A stretch of DNA of 64,000 bases from Limnohabitans sp. 2KL-51. GTDB taxonomy: Bacteria > Pseudomonadota > Gammaproteobacteria > Burkholderiales > Burkholderiaceae_C. The notes beneath the pieces were generated by a model, which saw only the letters and a list, made by a program, of their open reading frames with translations, did not search any database and had not been told where the DNA came from. Location of the stretch: assembly GCF_003063645.1 (NCBI RefSeq), contig NZ_NESJ01000011.1, positions 113,698 to 177,697 of the forward strand. The letters are read 5' to 3'. Made by a program: the position numbers and the translations under genes. Below, in pieces: positions 8,481 through 17,555 of the stretch (its first letter is position 1; every line of letters starts with the position of its first letter).

Positions 8481-9739
8481 TCCAGCCAAGCAAGCTGCGC
8501 CGTCCATGCGGCCCCTTGGGGCACGCAGTGCAAGGCGGTGCCATCAGCTTGCTGGTGGCAATCAGCTTGGGGCTGCTGGCCAGTCTGGCCAGTTTTTACA
8601 GCGCCCGAAGCGTGCTGGTGGACCGTCTGGCCAGTCACAACCAAAGCCAGGCCGCTCAGGCGCGACTGGCCGCGGAAGCGGCCTTGGCCTGGGCGCGGGC
8701 CGAGATGCAGCGGGAACACGCCAGCAGCCCGACGCCACCCGTTTGGGCCCCAGGCCCAGCCGCCGCGCCCTGCCCTGCCGCTTTCAGCGGACCACGCTGG
8801 CAGTGCGTGGCCTTGCTGCCGCCTGCACACCCGGGCTTGCCTGACGCGGTGGTGCGGGTGATGGCCGTGCGTGACCTGATCAGCTCGCCCCATGTGACCC
8901 AATTGCTGGCCAGCGCCAGCCTCAAAGATGGCACTAGCCGAGCGCAGGTTCAGGCCCAGGTGTTCATCCCCACCGTGGCACCAGCCCCAGAACAACCCAA
9001 TACGGCCGCCGTGGTGCTCAATGGCTGCGCCGCGCCTGCAAACGGTGCTGCGGTCAGCGTGTGTCCGCTCAGCAAAACGAGCATTGCCTGCAGCGGCACG
9101 GCAACCGGTGCAGCGGTACACAGTTTCTGGTTGGCCGATAAAAACAACAACGGCCTGATCTCCACAGCCGAGCGGCGCAATTGCTTGGCTTTTGGCGCAG
9201 AGCATTTGCCCGCAGGCGGCACACTCACAGGACCGGACACCGCCACGCCCCGCACAAACTGCGGGACCCAAGCCTGGAGCAGCGTGCTGGGCGACATCAC
9301 TCCCGAACAGATCCGCGCCTGGTCTGAGGCGCAATCGCGCAACGGCCTGAGCACTCTGAGCCAACCTGCACGCAGCGTCTACTGGATAGACAGCTCCGCC
9401 ACCTGGAGCCAAAGCCTGGGCACCCCAGATTCCCCGGTGCTGCTGGTGTTTTCAGCCCAAGCCTGCGCCCAGCGCTGCCCGTCCATGGCCCCTGGCGTGC
9501 GCGTGGTGGGCACCGTGGTTCTGCAAACCCAATGCCAGGACGACAAAGCCCGGGCCTGGCACGCCGGGCACATTGAAGGGCAACTGTTGGTCGAGTCGGG
9601 CTTGCCCGAGTTACAAAGCGGCAGCCGCATCGAGGCCCGCGAACTTCACCAATCCCCTCACCGACTGCCCTGGCCCCCGGGCATCAACGCGCGGCAGGTA
9701 CAGCGCGTGCCTGGCAGCTGGCGCGAGGGTGAGCCATGA
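8477..9739 (+). CDS. PilX-like pilus assembly protein
   Basis: 420 residues; ATG at 8477 overlaps the preceding stop (ATGA). The N-terminus GGAISLLVAISLGLLASLA is the hydrophobic helix typical of PilX_N proteins, which lack Glu+5. The rest is a large exported domain with many Cys residues (CPAAF, RWQCVAL, NGCAAP, SVCPLS, SIACSG, NCLAF) suggesting disulphides. A DKNNNGLISTAE loop (residues 221-232) resembles an EF-hand calcium loop. At 420 residues it is about twice as long as many PilX proteins. The pilV gene follows with another ATGA overlap. Confidence 0.72.
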   Translation: MIQPSKLRRPCGPLGHAVQGGAISLLVAISLGLLASLASFYSARSVLVDRLASHNQSQAAQARLAAEAALAWARAEMQREHASSPTPPVWAPGPAAAPCPAAFSGPRWQCVALLPPAHPGLPDAVVRVMAVRDLISSPHVTQLLASASLKDGTSRAQVQAQVFIPTVAPAPEQPNTAAVVLNGCAAPANGAAVSVCPLSKTSIACSGTATGAAVHSFWLADKNNNGLISTAERRNCLAFGAEHLPAGGTLTGPDTATPRTNCGTQAWSSVLGDITPEQIRAWSEAQSRNGLSTLSQPARSVYWIDSSATWSQSLGTPDSPVLLVFSAQACAQRCPSMAPGVRVVGTVVLQTQCQDDKARAWHAGHIEGQLLVESGLPELQSGSRIEARELHQSPHRLPWPPGINARQVQRVPGSWREGEP

Positions 9740-10236
9740 AAGCCGCTTCCGCCAAATGCCGAGCGCCTGGCCAGCCATCCCACGCCAACTCAGGGCGCAC
9801 AGCCCAAGGCATGGCACTGATCGAGGCGCTGGTGGCCTCGGCGGTGCTGGGCATTGGGTTGGCCGCGGCCACGCGCCTGACCCTGCACACCCTGCTCACA
9901 GCCAGTGAAACTCGGCAACACACCGTGGCCCTCGCTCTGGCCCTGGATGCCATGGACTGCCTTCAGTCCAGCCGCTCTGGCTGCTCACTGCAGGCCCCCA
10001 CCACGGTACAGGGCACCACCTACAGAATTCAAAGCCAGGTGCAAACGCGCTCCGGTCTGGCCTTGGAGGACCTGCAGGTGCGTGTGCAGTGGCCCACCGT
10101 GGGACCTACATTAGGGGCTACAGGTGGCGGCTTTGGCGGGAACTCGACTGGGCAGGCCCAGCCGCGCATGGGCGAACTCACCCTGCACAGCAGCCGCGAT
10201 GCGGTGCCCGTTTGGCTTGGCGTATCCTTGCCATGA
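9736..10236 (+). CDS. pilV: PilV-like minor pilin
   Basis: 166 residues. The 25-residue leader ends RTAQG and mature sequence starts MALIEALVASAVLGIGLAAA, the typical PilV prepilin signature with Glu+5. A Cys pair (DCLQ and SGCSL) follows. The gene is coupled to the PilX-like gene by an ATGA overlap and ends 22 bp before the likely ribD start. PilV proteins are minor pilins that help prime pilus assembly. The mid-region is Gly-rich (GATGGGFGGNS). Confidence 0.8.
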   Translation: MKAASAKCRAPGQPSHANSGRTAQGMALIEALVASAVLGIGLAAATRLTLHTLLTASETRQHTVALALALDAMDCLQSSRSGCSLQAPTTVQGTTYRIQSQVQTRSGLALEDLQVRVQWPTVGPTLGATGGGFGGNSTGQAQPRMGELTLHSSRDAVPVWLGVSLP

Positions 10237-10258
10237 TTTGTTGCACCCGTCTTTCGCC

Positions 10259-11392
10259 GTGACCCTTTCGAAACCGACACCCCAAGCCATGAACTTGGCC
10301 CTGAACCTGGCCCGCCAGGCCCTGTGGTTGACTTCACCCAACCCGCGTGTGGGTTGTGTGATCACCGCCGCCGACGGCACGGTGCTGGGCCAAGGCCACA
10401 CCCAGCGTGCAGGTGGCCCTCATGCCGAAATCATGGCGCTGCGCGATGCCGCCACACGCGGGCTCAGCGTGCAAGGCGCCACCGCTTGGGTGACGCTGGA
10501 GCCCTGCGCCCACCACGGCCGCACAGGCCCTTGCTGCGATGCGCTGGCGGCAGCTGGCATTGGGCGCGTGGTTGCGGCACTGACCGATCCCAACCCCCAA
10601 GTCGCGGGCCAAGGCATGGCGCGGCTGGCGGCTGCGGGTGTGCAGACCGACATCTTGGATGCGCAGGATGACACCGCCGTTCAGGCCCGTGAATTGAACA
10701 TCGGCTTTTTCAGCCGCATGGAACGGGGCCTGCCCTGGGTGCGCATGAAAGTGGCGGCCTCAATGGACGGACAAACCGCCCTGCAAAACGGCCAAAGCCA
10801 GTGGATCACCGGCCCCGAAGCCCGCACCGACGGCCATGCCTGGCGCGCCCAGGCCTGCGCCATCCTGACCGGCATCGGCACCGTCCTCGAAGACGACCCT
10901 TTGCTCAATGTGCGCGGTATGGACACCCCGCGCCAGCCGCACTTGGTGGTGGTGGACAGCCGCCTGGACATGCCCTTGAATGCCAAGCTGCTGGACACGC
11001 AAGGCACAGGCGATCAGGCCCGGAAAATCTGGGTTTACACCGCCACCACAGAACACCTGGACAAACGCGCCGCGCTGACGGCACGCGGCGTGACCGTGAT
11101 CGACTGCCCCGGCCCCGGCGGCAAGGTCGATCTGGCGGCGATGTTGCGCGACCTGGCCCTTCGCGAGATCAACGAGCTGCATGTCGAGGCTGGGCACAAG
11201 CTCAACGGCTCGTTCATTCGCGAAGGGCTGGTGGACGAATTTCTGGTCTACCTCGCCCCACAGCTGCTGGGCCCAGGCCAGGGCCTGGCCAATTTACCTG
11301 CGCTCACCGAGTTAAGTGGTGCGGTCCAACTGGCCTTTCATGCGGTGGACCGGGTGGGTCCCGATTTGCGCCTGTTGCTGCGCCGGGCTTGA
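10259..11392 (+). CDS. ribD: Bifunctional diaminohydroxyphosphoribosylaminopyrimidine deaminase / reductase RibD
   Basis: 377 residues from GTG 10259; ATG 10289 gives 367 and is equally possible, as neither has a clear ribosome-binding site. It catalyses the second and third steps of riboflavin synthesis in the cytoplasm. The N-terminal deaminase has TSPNPRVGCVI, the zinc/proton-shuttle motif PHAEIMAL, and PCAHHGRTGPCC. The C-terminal reductase domain (from about residue 155) shows VRMKVAASMDGQTAL and LHVEAGHKLNGSFI. It lies directly behind the minor-pilin genes and converges on rpiA with a 17-bp gap. No FMN riboswitch precedes it. Confidence 0.95.
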   Translation: MTLSKPTPQAMNLALNLARQALWLTSPNPRVGCVITAADGTVLGQGHTQRAGGPHAEIMALRDAATRGLSVQGATAWVTLEPCAHHGRTGPCCDALAAAGIGRVVAALTDPNPQVAGQGMARLAAAGVQTDILDAQDDTAVQARELNIGFFSRMERGLPWVRMKVAASMDGQTALQNGQSQWITGPEARTDGHAWRAQACAILTGIGTVLEDDPLLNVRGMDTPRQPHLVVVDSRLDMPLNAKLLDTQGTGDQARKIWVYTATTEHLDKRAALTARGVTVIDCPGPGGKVDLAAMLRDLALREINELHVEAGHKLNGSFIREGLVDEFLVYLAPQLLGPGQGLANLPALTELSGAVQLAFHAVDRVGPDLRLLLRRA

Positions 11393-11409
11393 GGCTGTAG
11401 AACCACGCG

Positions 11410-12081
11410 TCAGAACGCCAGCGTCTTCACGCCTTGAGCAGTGCCCAGCAGGCACACCTGCGCTTTTTGCAGCGCAAACACACCCACAGTCACCACGCCA
11501 GGCCACTGGCTGACTTCGGTTTCAAAAGCCACCGGGTCGGTGATCGTCAAACCCTTCACATCAACGATGTGCTGGCCGTTGTCGGTCACCAGAGGCTGAC
11601 CGTCTTTTAGGCGCACAGCGGCCGTGCCGCCCATGGCCACAAACTGGCGCATGACACGGGCAGTCGCCATGGGGATGACTTCTACCGGCAAAGGGAACGC
11701 ACCCAAAGCACCGACCAATTTGCTCTCGTCCGCGATGCAGATAAACTGTTTGCTCTGAGCAGCCACGATTTTTTCGCGGGTCAGCGCCGCACCGCCGCCC
11801 TTGACCATGTGGCCTTGCTGGTCGATCTCGTCCGCGCCGTCGATGTAGACCGACAAGCTCTCGACATCGTTGCTGTCAAACACCGGGATGCCCAGGGCCT
11901 TCAAGCGCACGGTGGAAGCCTCGGAGCTGGACACCGCGCCTTTGATTTGGTCTTTCATCGTGGCCAAGGCGTCAATGAATTTATTGACTGTGGAGCCAGT
12001 GCCCACGCCAACGATTTCGCCGGGAACAACGTATTTCAGGGCGGCTTGGCCCACCAGGGCTTTGAGTTCGTCTTGGGTCAT
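11410..12081 (-). CDS. rpiA: Ribose-5-phosphate isomerase A
   Basis: 223 residues from the ATG at 12081; the open frame extends 16 codons further but [11 protein letters not shown] is the usual start. It interconverts ribose 5-phosphate and ribulose 5-phosphate in the pentose phosphate pathway. Signature motifs are [19 protein letters not shown] and [14 protein letters not shown], containing the catalytic and phosphate-binding residues. The length is normal. It is divergent from pyrD (92-bp spacer) and convergent with ribD. Confidence 0.97.
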   Translation of the reverse strand: MTQDELKALVGQAALKYVVPGEIVGVGTGSTVNKFIDALATMKDQIKGAVSSSEASTVRLKALGIPVFDSNDVESLSVYIDGADEIDQQGHMVKGGGAALTREKIVAAQSKQFICIADESKLVGALGAFPLPVEVIPMATARVMRQFVAMGGTAAVRLKDGQPLVTDNGQHIVDVKGLTITDPVAFETEVSQWPGVVTVGVFALQKAQVCLLGTAQGVKTLAF

Positions 12082-12173
12082 GGGGTTGGGTGTGTGTAAA
12101 AAATAGAAGCACGCCGGGGTTTGAGACAATCAGGTCAATTGTTGTCAACGCCTTTGCTGCCCGGAATTATCCA

Positions 12174-13217
12174 ATGTCCCTGATCCCCTACGCCTTTGCC
12201 CGCCCCTTTTTGTTCAAAATGGACCCCGAGGCGGCCCACGACCTGACCATCGAAGGCCTGGCCCGCACCCAAAACACCCCGCTCGACTGCGCTTACCGCC
12301 AGCCTTTTGTGGCGCAACCCATCACGCTGGCGGGTCTGCACTTTCCCAACCGCGTCGGCATGGCCGCAGGCCTCGATAAAAACGCCCGCTGCATCGACGG
12401 TCTGGGTGCGATGGGCTTTGGCTTTGTCGAAGTGGGCACCGTGACGCCCAAAGCCCAACCCGGCAACCCCAAACCCCGCATGTTCCGTGTGCCTCAAGCG
12501 CAAGCGCTCATCAACCGCCTGGGTTTCAACAACGACGGGCTGGACGCCTTCATCGCCAACGTCAAGCGTTCCAAGTTCCGTCAGCAAGGACGCTTGCTGG
12601 GGTTGAACATCGGCAAAAACGCTGCCACGCCCATCGAGAACGCCACCGACGATTATTTGATCGCGCTGGCAGGCGTCTACCCGCATGCCGACTATGTGAC
12701 GGTAAACATCTCGAGCCCCAACACCAAAAATCTGCGCGCCCTGCAAAGTGACGAAGCGCTCGACGGCCTGCTGGGCGCCCTGGTGGCGCGGCGCGAAGAG
12801 CTGGCCACGGAACACGGTCGACGCGTGCCCATGTTCCTCAAAATCGCGCCCGATCTGGACGAAACACAAGTGGGCGTGATCGCCGTCACGCTTCAAAAAC
12901 ACGGCATGGACGGCGTGATCGCCACCAACACCACGCTGGCGCGTGACGCGGTGAGCGGCCTGCCACACGCTGAAGAAATGGGCGGCCTGTCGGGCTCGCC
13001 TGTGCTTGAAGGCAGCAACCGCGTGATCCGCCAGTTGCGCGCCGCTTTAGGCAAAGACTTTCCCATCATTGGCGTGGGCGGCATCCTGAGCGGACACGAC
13101 GCAATTTCAAAAATCGAAGCGGGCGCTGACCTGGTGCAGATCTACACCGGCCTCATCTACAAAGGCCCGGCGCTGGTGACGGAAGTGGCCAGTGCGCTGC
13201 AGCAGATGAAGCGCTGA
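12174..13217 (+). CDS. pyrD: Dihydroorotate dehydrogenase (quinone), class 2
   Basis: 347 residues from the ATG at 12174. A membrane-associated FMN enzyme that oxidises dihydroorotate to orotate with quinone as acceptor, in pyrimidine synthesis. The N-terminal amphipathic extension ([19 protein letters not shown]) marks class 2. FMN and active-site motifs are visible: [34 protein letters not shown] with the catalytic Ser, and IGVGGI. Divergent from rpiA; followed after 24 bp by the convergent brnA. Confidence 0.97.
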   Translation: MSLIPYAFARPFLFKMDPEAAHDLTIEGLARTQNTPLDCAYRQPFVAQPITLAGLHFPNRVGMAAGLDKNARCIDGLGAMGFGFVEVGTVTPKAQPGNPKPRMFRVPQAQALINRLGFNNDGLDAFIANVKRSKFRQQGRLLGLNIGKNAATPIENATDDYLIALAGVYPHADYVTVNISSPNTKNLRALQSDEALDGLLGALVARREELATEHGRRVPMFLKIAPDLDETQVGVIAVTLQKHGMDGVIATNTTLARDAVSGLPHAEEMGGLSGSPVLEGSNRVIRQLRAALGKDFPIIGVGGILSGHDAISKIEAGADLVQIYTGLIYKGPALVTEVASALQQMKR

Positions 13218-13241
13218 GCCCAATGGCCCCCGCAACAGTCC

Positions 13242-13541
13242 TCACGACTGCACCGGGTGCTCAGCCAGATAGCACCTCAAAGCCTGGTTGATTCGCGTTT
13301 GCCACCCCTGCCCTTGGGCGCGAAAAGCTTCCAAAATGTCCTTATCCAGGCGGATGGCCACCTGTTCTTTGACGCCACTGCCCGCAGGCCTGCCGCGTTT
13401 CCGGGCCTGCTCCACGCCATGCGCCAACTCCTCAGGCGTTGCCGGGCGCTCGACCTCGTCCTGGCCGTCCCACACATAAGGTGCTTCGCGCTCTTTGGCC
13501 TTCAAAGCCGTGATCACGTCTTTACGGCTCATCGCATTCAT
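13242..13541 (-). CDS. brnA: BrnA antitoxin
   Basis: 99 residues from ATG 13541 (ATG 13532 is a second candidate three codons in). The C-terminal half matches the BrnA/DUF4415 type: PAGSGVKEQVAIRLDKDILEAF forms a ribbon-helix-helix DNA-binding region, then QGWQTRINQALRCYL. BrnA neutralises BrnT and represses the operon. It overlaps the 3' end of brnT by 20 bp, the standard arrangement. Converges on pyrD. Confidence 0.9.
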   Translation of the reverse strand: MNAMSRKDVITALKAKEREAPYVWDGQDEVERPATPEELAHGVEQARKRGRPAGSGVKEQVAIRLDKDILEAFRAQGQGWQTRINQALRCYLAEHPVQS

Positions 13542-13821
13542 TTTCGATCCAGACAAGGTAAGCCTCTCTTTCTTCGCGGCTGGCACGGCGGAAACTGATG
13601 ACCCGGACCGACGCATCCCGCGCCATGTGCACCACCGTCAAAACAGCCAAAAATCCCATGGCATAGGACATGGACAAGGTTCGTTGCTCGGCGCCGCGAA
13701 CCACCGGAATGTCCAGCCGATAGCGTGAATCGAGAACAACACCTGCCAAGGCAAAGTCCAGACCGTGCTTGCGCAGGTTGATTTGCCTCTTGGTCTCATC
13801 CCAGCTCAGCTTGGTATACAT
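13522..13821 (-). CDS. brnT: BrnT toxin (RelE-like ribonuclease)
   Basis: 99 residues. BrnT family toxins are RelE-fold ribonucleases that halt translation. The family pattern is present: LSWDETKRQINLRKHGLDFA at the N-terminus, and VRVISFRRASREEREAYL near the C-terminus with the conserved Arg cluster. ATG 13821 has no Shine-Dalgarno sequence and lies only about 7 nt after the -10 box, so the mRNA may be leaderless. The start codon lies in a palindrome that probably serves as the BrnA operator. Confidence 0.9.
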   Translation of the reverse strand: MYTKLSWDETKRQINLRKHGLDFALAGVVLDSRYRLDIPVVRGAEQRTLSMSYAMGFLAVLTVVHMARDASVRVISFRRASREEREAYLVWIENECDEP

Positions 13822-13870
13822 TAAATTAATGTAGATGCGTTTAATAAAAACGTCAAGGCTTTTGAAGCCT
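13817..13870 (-). promoter_or_regulatory. brnTA promoter with overlapping palindromic operators
   Basis: Read on the minus strand: -35 TTGACG (13856-13851), 17-bp spacer, -10 TACATT (13833-13828), then AATTTA and the brnT ATG. A perfect 8+1+8 palindrome, TACATTAA-T-TTAATGTA (13817-13833), covers both the -10 box and the start codon. A second palindrome, AGGCTT-TTG-AAGCCT (13856-13870), abuts the -35. Both are plausible BrnA or BrnA-BrnT binding sites. Confidence 0.65.
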
Positions 13871-13891
13871 GCGGTGAACTGCCCCTCGTTC

Positions 13892-14719
13892 TCAGTCCTT
13901 GAAGTAGACCAACTGGTGCGTGCTCGCCAGCAACTGGCCTTCGGGGCTCCACAGTTCGCCGGTCTGGTCAAAGTAGCCGTGGCGGTAGTTGAGGGCCTTG
14001 GCCACGCCCAGCACATGGTGCGTGCCGACCTGCGCCAGCAAGGCCCTGTCGGTGTGAAAATAGGTAGTGAGGGACACCGTTCCGACCATCGCTTGGCGGC
14101 GGCGGCGAATATAGATACGCGGAAAAAAGCTGTCGCTGATGGCCGCCAAAGAAGCAAAGTCCAGGGCCCGCTGGGGCTCGTCGCGCACCCACAGGATCGA
14201 ACGGGAATGGGCTTGCTCTTGCTCATCGAAGGCAGCAGGAAAAGCGCCTTCGACAAAACGCATGTCGTAGCGCTGTGGCCAGGCGGGCATGCCTTTGACG
14301 GGCATGCGGGGCACAGCATCGGATGCGGGAATGTTGGCGGGCATCACCGCCTCGACGTCTGACCAGGTTTCGCGGCGCACGGCAAACACGGCTGTGGCAG
14401 TGGCCACGACGCCTTCAGCCTGATGGGCTTCAATGATCCAGTGCTGAGTCGATCGGTTGGTGCGCACGGGCCGCGCCACAAAACGGATCGCGCCATCGGC
14501 CACCGGAGCCGCAAAGTTGACTGTCAGGGCCACGGGGTCACCGAGGCGATCGGGGTGCAACATGGCCGACTGCAGCAACTGCGCTGAAGTGGTGCCGCCA
14601 AACGGCCCGATCATGTTGGCGTAGCCGGGGTGGGTGGAACCCGTGAATTCGTGGGGCGTGACCTGAAGTTCAGAGGCGCGCAGGTCAATGGCTTCGTCAA
14701 AAGGATGCATGCGGGCCAT
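13892..14719 (-). CDS. TesB-like acyl-CoA thioesterase
   Basis: 275 residues. A double hot-dog protein: the N-terminal half has MIGPFGGTTSAQLLQSAM and a VNFAAPVADG strand. The C-terminal half has RALDFASLAAISDSFFP, with the conserved Asp of TesB-type enzymes, and VSLTTYFH. It probably hydrolyses medium or short acyl-CoA esters in the cytoplasm; the substrate is unknown. The start ATG 14719 is two codons before MHPFDEAI. A 72-bp spacer separates it from the YqaA-type gene upstream on the same strand. Confidence 0.82.
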   Translation of the reverse strand: MARMHPFDEAIDLRASELQVTPHEFTGSTHPGYANMIGPFGGTTSAQLLQSAMLHPDRLGDPVALTVNFAAPVADGAIRFVARPVRTNRSTQHWIIEAHQAEGVVATATAVFAVRRETWSDVEAVMPANIPASDAVPRMPVKGMPAWPQRYDMRFVEGAFPAAFDEQEQAHSRSILWVRDEPQRALDFASLAAISDSFFPRIYIRRRRQAMVGTVSLTTYFHTDRALLAQVGTHHVLGVAKALNYRHGYFDQTGELWSPEGQLLASTHQLVYFKD

Positions 14720-14791
14720 GATAGGTGCGACTGGTCCCCCTGCGCTGTCTCAAAAGCGATCCATTGCGCGTCGTGAACTCCCTCGGGAAGT

Positions 14792-15424
14792 TTAAGTGCC
14801 TTGGTTGAGGCACCTCGCACGCCAACGGATGTGGCGGCAGTAGGCCACGAAGCGGCTCGCGCGACGCTGTAACCACCTCACCCAAAATGGCCCTGCACCA
14901 CGCCAACGCCCTACCCTGGAGGGCAAATGATGGATCAACAACAACAGCCCGGTGTACAGGATCAGTTTGCCGATGAACACCATCGCGCCAATCGACTTGG
15001 GGGATACGCCACTCAAGGCGAACAAAGCGATGGAGGAACGCGGAGAGTCTGGAAAGACCGAGAAAAACACCATGCTGACCGGTCCCCAGTCCCGCAGCAT
15101 GGCCAATACTTGCGGCCCTTGCGCACCCATCAGCTTTTGGCTCAACGAATCGGCAGACGCCGTCAGCGTCCCCATGCCCAAGGCCAACAAAAAAGCACTC
15201 AAAGCAGAAGCCAGTGCAAACACCAACACAATGAGTTTGCCCTTTTGCGGCTGAAGAACACACAAGGCCAGCACAAACATTTCTGCGGGCAACATGGGCA
15301 AAAAACCGTCCAAAATTGAGAAAATGGCCAGGAGAAAAATGGTTTTTGGCTCAGTGCCATGGCGCAAAAGCGCGGTTACTACCCTTTGAAACAAGCGCTG
15401 AAAGAATGAAGACGAAGCGTGCAT
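14792..15424 (-). CDS. YqaA/DedA-like membrane protein
   Basis: 210 residues with several hydrophobic segments (about 27-55, 63-90, 115-135 and 145-165), so an inner-membrane protein. The SNARE-associated/VTT pattern is visible: FSILDGFLPMLPAEMFVLAL, and FFSVFPDSPRSSIALFALSG, with the Pro-containing turn and charged residues seen in YqaA-type proteins. The C-terminus is Arg/Trp-rich and cytoplasmic. The biochemical role is not known, though DedA relatives have been linked to lipid flipping and membrane homeostasis. It may form an operon with the thioesterase. Confidence 0.68.
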   Translation of the reverse strand: MHASSSFFQRLFQRVVTALLRHGTEPKTIFLLAIFSILDGFLPMLPAEMFVLALCVLQPQKGKLIVLVFALASALSAFLLALGMGTLTASADSLSQKLMGAQGPQVLAMLRDWGPVSMVFFSVFPDSPRSSIALFALSGVSPKSIGAMVFIGKLILYTGLLLLIHHLPSRVGRWRGAGPFWVRWLQRRASRFVAYCRHIRWRARCLNQGT

Positions 15425-15453
15425 GAAGGGGTTAGCAGCGGATCATGCTGGCC

Positions 15454-16563
15454 TCAGGCCAACCGAGCACAGACCTCTTCGGCAATCGCCAGCGAGCTGG
15501 TCAAGCCCGGCGACTCGATGCCCAGCAGGTTCACCAGACCGGGAACGCCGTGCTCTGCGGGGCCTTGGATCATGAAATCAGCTGCTGCTTCGTGCGGTGC
15601 GTTGATCTTGGGGCGTATGCCCGCATAACCCGACTGCAAAGCGCCATCGGCCAAACCCGGCCAATATTTGCGCACCTCGGCATAAAAGGCGTCGCCCCGG
15701 CGCGGATCGACTTGCAGGTCAGCGGGGTTTTCGACCCATTGCACGTCCGGCCCAAACTTGGCTTGGCCACCCAAATCCAGCGTCAAGTGCACCCCCAAAC
15801 CAGCCTTTTCGGGCACGGGGTAGATCAGGCGGGAGAACGGGGCCTTGCCCGCCAGCGTGAAATAGTTGCCCTTGGCGTAATGGGCCTGAGGCAAAAGGCT
15901 TGTGTCCAGCCCGTCCATCCGCTCGGCCATCGCCACGGCGCTCAGCCCGGCGGCATTGACCAGCACCTTGCACGCAAGTTCGGTACCGTCTTGTGTGCAC
16001 ACCCGAATCGGGTGTGTGGCTGTGCCCTGCCGCACGGCAATGCGCTGCACAGGCGAGACCAGCGCCAGCAAGCCGCCTGCGTTTTCCATATCGCCTTGCA
16101 GCGCGAGCATGTAGCCGTGACTGTCAATCACTCCGGTGCTGGGCGAAAGCAGCGCCGCTTCGCAAGACAGCGCGGGCTCCAGCGCTTGGGCTTGGGCAGC
16201 CGTGAGTTTTTGTAGGTCGTGCACGCCGTTGGCGGCGGCTTTGACCATGATGCCGTCCAGCGCCAGCACTTGCTCTGGAGTTGTGGCTACGATGAGCTTG
16301 CCCAGCTGCCGGTGCGCCACGCCACGCTCGGCGCAATAGGCGTAAAGCACCTGTTTGCCCTGCACGCACAGCCGCGCCTTGAGCGAGCCGGCCGGGTAAT
16401 AAATGCCCGCGTGGATGACTTCGCTGTTGCGCGAACTGGTGCCGGTGCCAATGGCGTTTTCCGATTCGAGCACCAGCACCTCACGTCCCGAGAGCGCCAG
16501 CGCCCGCCCCACAGCCAGGCCGACCACGCCAGCCCCAATCACGACAGCATCAACTTGTTCCAT
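15454..16563 (-). CDS. FAD-dependent oxidoreductase, L-2-hydroxyglutarate oxidase-like
   Basis: 369 residues from ATG 16563 ([12 protein letters not shown]); an ATG three codons upstream is possible. The FAD-binding Rossmann motif [16 protein letters not shown] is at the N-terminus. [15 protein letters not shown] and the C-terminal GIRPKI...[23 protein letters not shown] match the DAO superfamily branch that includes LhgO/L2HGDH. The likely reaction is oxidation of a 2-hydroxy acid to a 2-oxo acid with electrons passed to the respiratory chain, but the substrate cannot be read from sequence. Divergent from the SDR gene (111-bp spacer). Confidence 0.8.
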   Translation of the reverse strand: MEQVDAVVIGAGVVGLAVGRALALSGREVLVLESENAIGTGTSSRNSEVIHAGIYYPAGSLKARLCVQGKQVLYAYCAERGVAHRQLGKLIVATTPEQVLALDGIMVKAAANGVHDLQKLTAAQAQALEPALSCEAALLSPSTGVIDSHGYMLALQGDMENAGGLLALVSPVQRIAVRQGTATHPIRVCTQDGTELACKVLVNAAGLSAVAMAERMDGLDTSLLPQAHYAKGNYFTLAGKAPFSRLIYPVPEKAGLGVHLTLDLGGQAKFGPDVQWVENPADLQVDPRRGDAFYAEVRKYWPGLADGALQSGYAGIRPKINAPHEAAADFMIQGPAEHGVPGLVNLLGIESPGLTSSLAIAEEVCARLA

Positions 16564-16674
16564 GGGCAGCATTGTGGCTCAGACGTTGAGAGTCCTGAAG
16601 CGGTGACACCCGCAAGACAGACACCCGCACCGCGCACAGGCAGACTGCCAAACATTCAACAAGGAGGCCGTTTC

Positions 16675-17436
16675 ATGTCGCTGTTCAATCTGCAAGGCAA
16701 AGTCGCCGTCGTCACCGGCTCCAGCCGGGGCATTGGCCGATCCATCGCACACCAGTTGGCACTGCAAGGCGCCAAAGTGGTGGTGTCCAGCCGCAAGCAA
16801 GACGCCTGTGAAGTGGTGGTCAAAGAGATCCAGGCCGCTGGCGGCGAAGCCATGGCCATTGCGGCCAGCATCTCCAGCAAGGAGCAGCTGCAAAACTTGA
16901 TCGCGCAAACCCGCCAAACCTGGGGGGTGATCGACATTTTGGTGTGCAATGCGGCCACCAACCCCTATTACGGCCCGGCCACGGGCATGAGCGACGAGGT
17001 GTTTGACAAGGTCATGCGCAACAACGTGCTGTCGAATGCCTGGTTGTGCAACCTGGTCTACCCCGACATGAAGGCCCAAAAAGACGGGGCCATCGTGATC
17101 GTGTCGTCCATTGGTGGGCTGCACGGCTCCTCGGTCATCGGAGCCTACAACCTGTCCAAAGCGGCCGACATGCAGCTGGCGCGCAACCTGGCGGTGGAAT
17201 GGGGACCGGACAACATCCGCGTCAACTGCATTGCCCCGGGCTTGATCAAGACCGACTTTGCCAAGGCACTGCACGAGGACCCGGTGCTGAGCGCCAAATA
17301 CAACAGCCAAGCCCCTATGCGCCGCATGGGTGAGGCGGATGACATTGGGGGCATCGCGGTGTTTTTGGCGAGCCCGGCGGCCAATTACGTGACCGGTCAG
17401 ACCGTGGTGGCCGATGGTGGGATGATGATTCGCTGA
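16675..17436 (+). CDS. Short-chain dehydrogenase/reductase (SDR)
   Basis: 253 residues from ATG 16675, preceded by AAGGAGG (16661-16667). Classic SDR features: the cofactor motif TGSSRGIG (residues 15-22), CNAATN, catalytic Ser in VIVSSIGG, the YNLSK active site, and NCIAPGLIKTDF. Arg residues after the second beta strand (SSRKQD) suggest NADP(H). The C-terminus NYVTGQTVVADGGMM is typical. The substrate is unknown. Divergent from the FAD oxidoreductase, with which it may share regulation. Confidence 0.9.
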   Translation: MSLFNLQGKVAVVTGSSRGIGRSIAHQLALQGAKVVVSSRKQDACEVVVKEIQAAGGEAMAIAASISSKEQLQNLIAQTRQTWGVIDILVCNAATNPYYGPATGMSDEVFDKVMRNNVLSNAWLCNLVYPDMKAQKDGAIVIVSSIGGLHGSSVIGAYNLSKAADMQLARNLAVEWGPDNIRVNCIAPGLIKTDFAKALHEDPVLSAKYNSQAPMRRMGEADDIGGIAVFLASPAANYVTGQTVVADGGMMIR

Positions 17437-17470
17437 CTTGCTTGTTTGTGCGAAGTCCGCTGAGAACGGA

Positions 17471-17522
17471 GTGGGGCCGGGCGCCTCATGCTGGGGTACC
17501 AGAAATCGGCGCCCGGCCCCAC
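17471..17522. repeat. Palindromic repeat R2, copy A (15-bp perfect stem)
   Basis: The perfect inverted repeat GTGGGGCCGGGCGCC / GGCGCCCGGCCCCAC encloses a 22-nt loop. Inside the loop CTGG-GGTA-CCAG forms a nested hairpin. It lies 34 bp after the SDR stop. Copy B at 18345-18402 keeps almost the same loop (CTCATGCTGGGGTACCAG) and has compensating stem changes, so this is a repeat family rather than two unrelated terminators. Confidence 0.8.
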
Positions 17523-17555
17523 CCCGTTATCAGCTCAGCGGTCTGCTGTTCACTT

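Noticed and set aside
7865..9412. A 515-codon open frame on the minus strand
   Set aside because: Antisense to the PilW- and PilX-like genes, whose overlapping ATGA junctions and prepilin signatures support the plus strand.
13242..13870. A mobile island around brnTA or vapBC
   Set aside because: No integrase, terminal repeats or tRNA site is seen around either module; composition is close to the neighbours.
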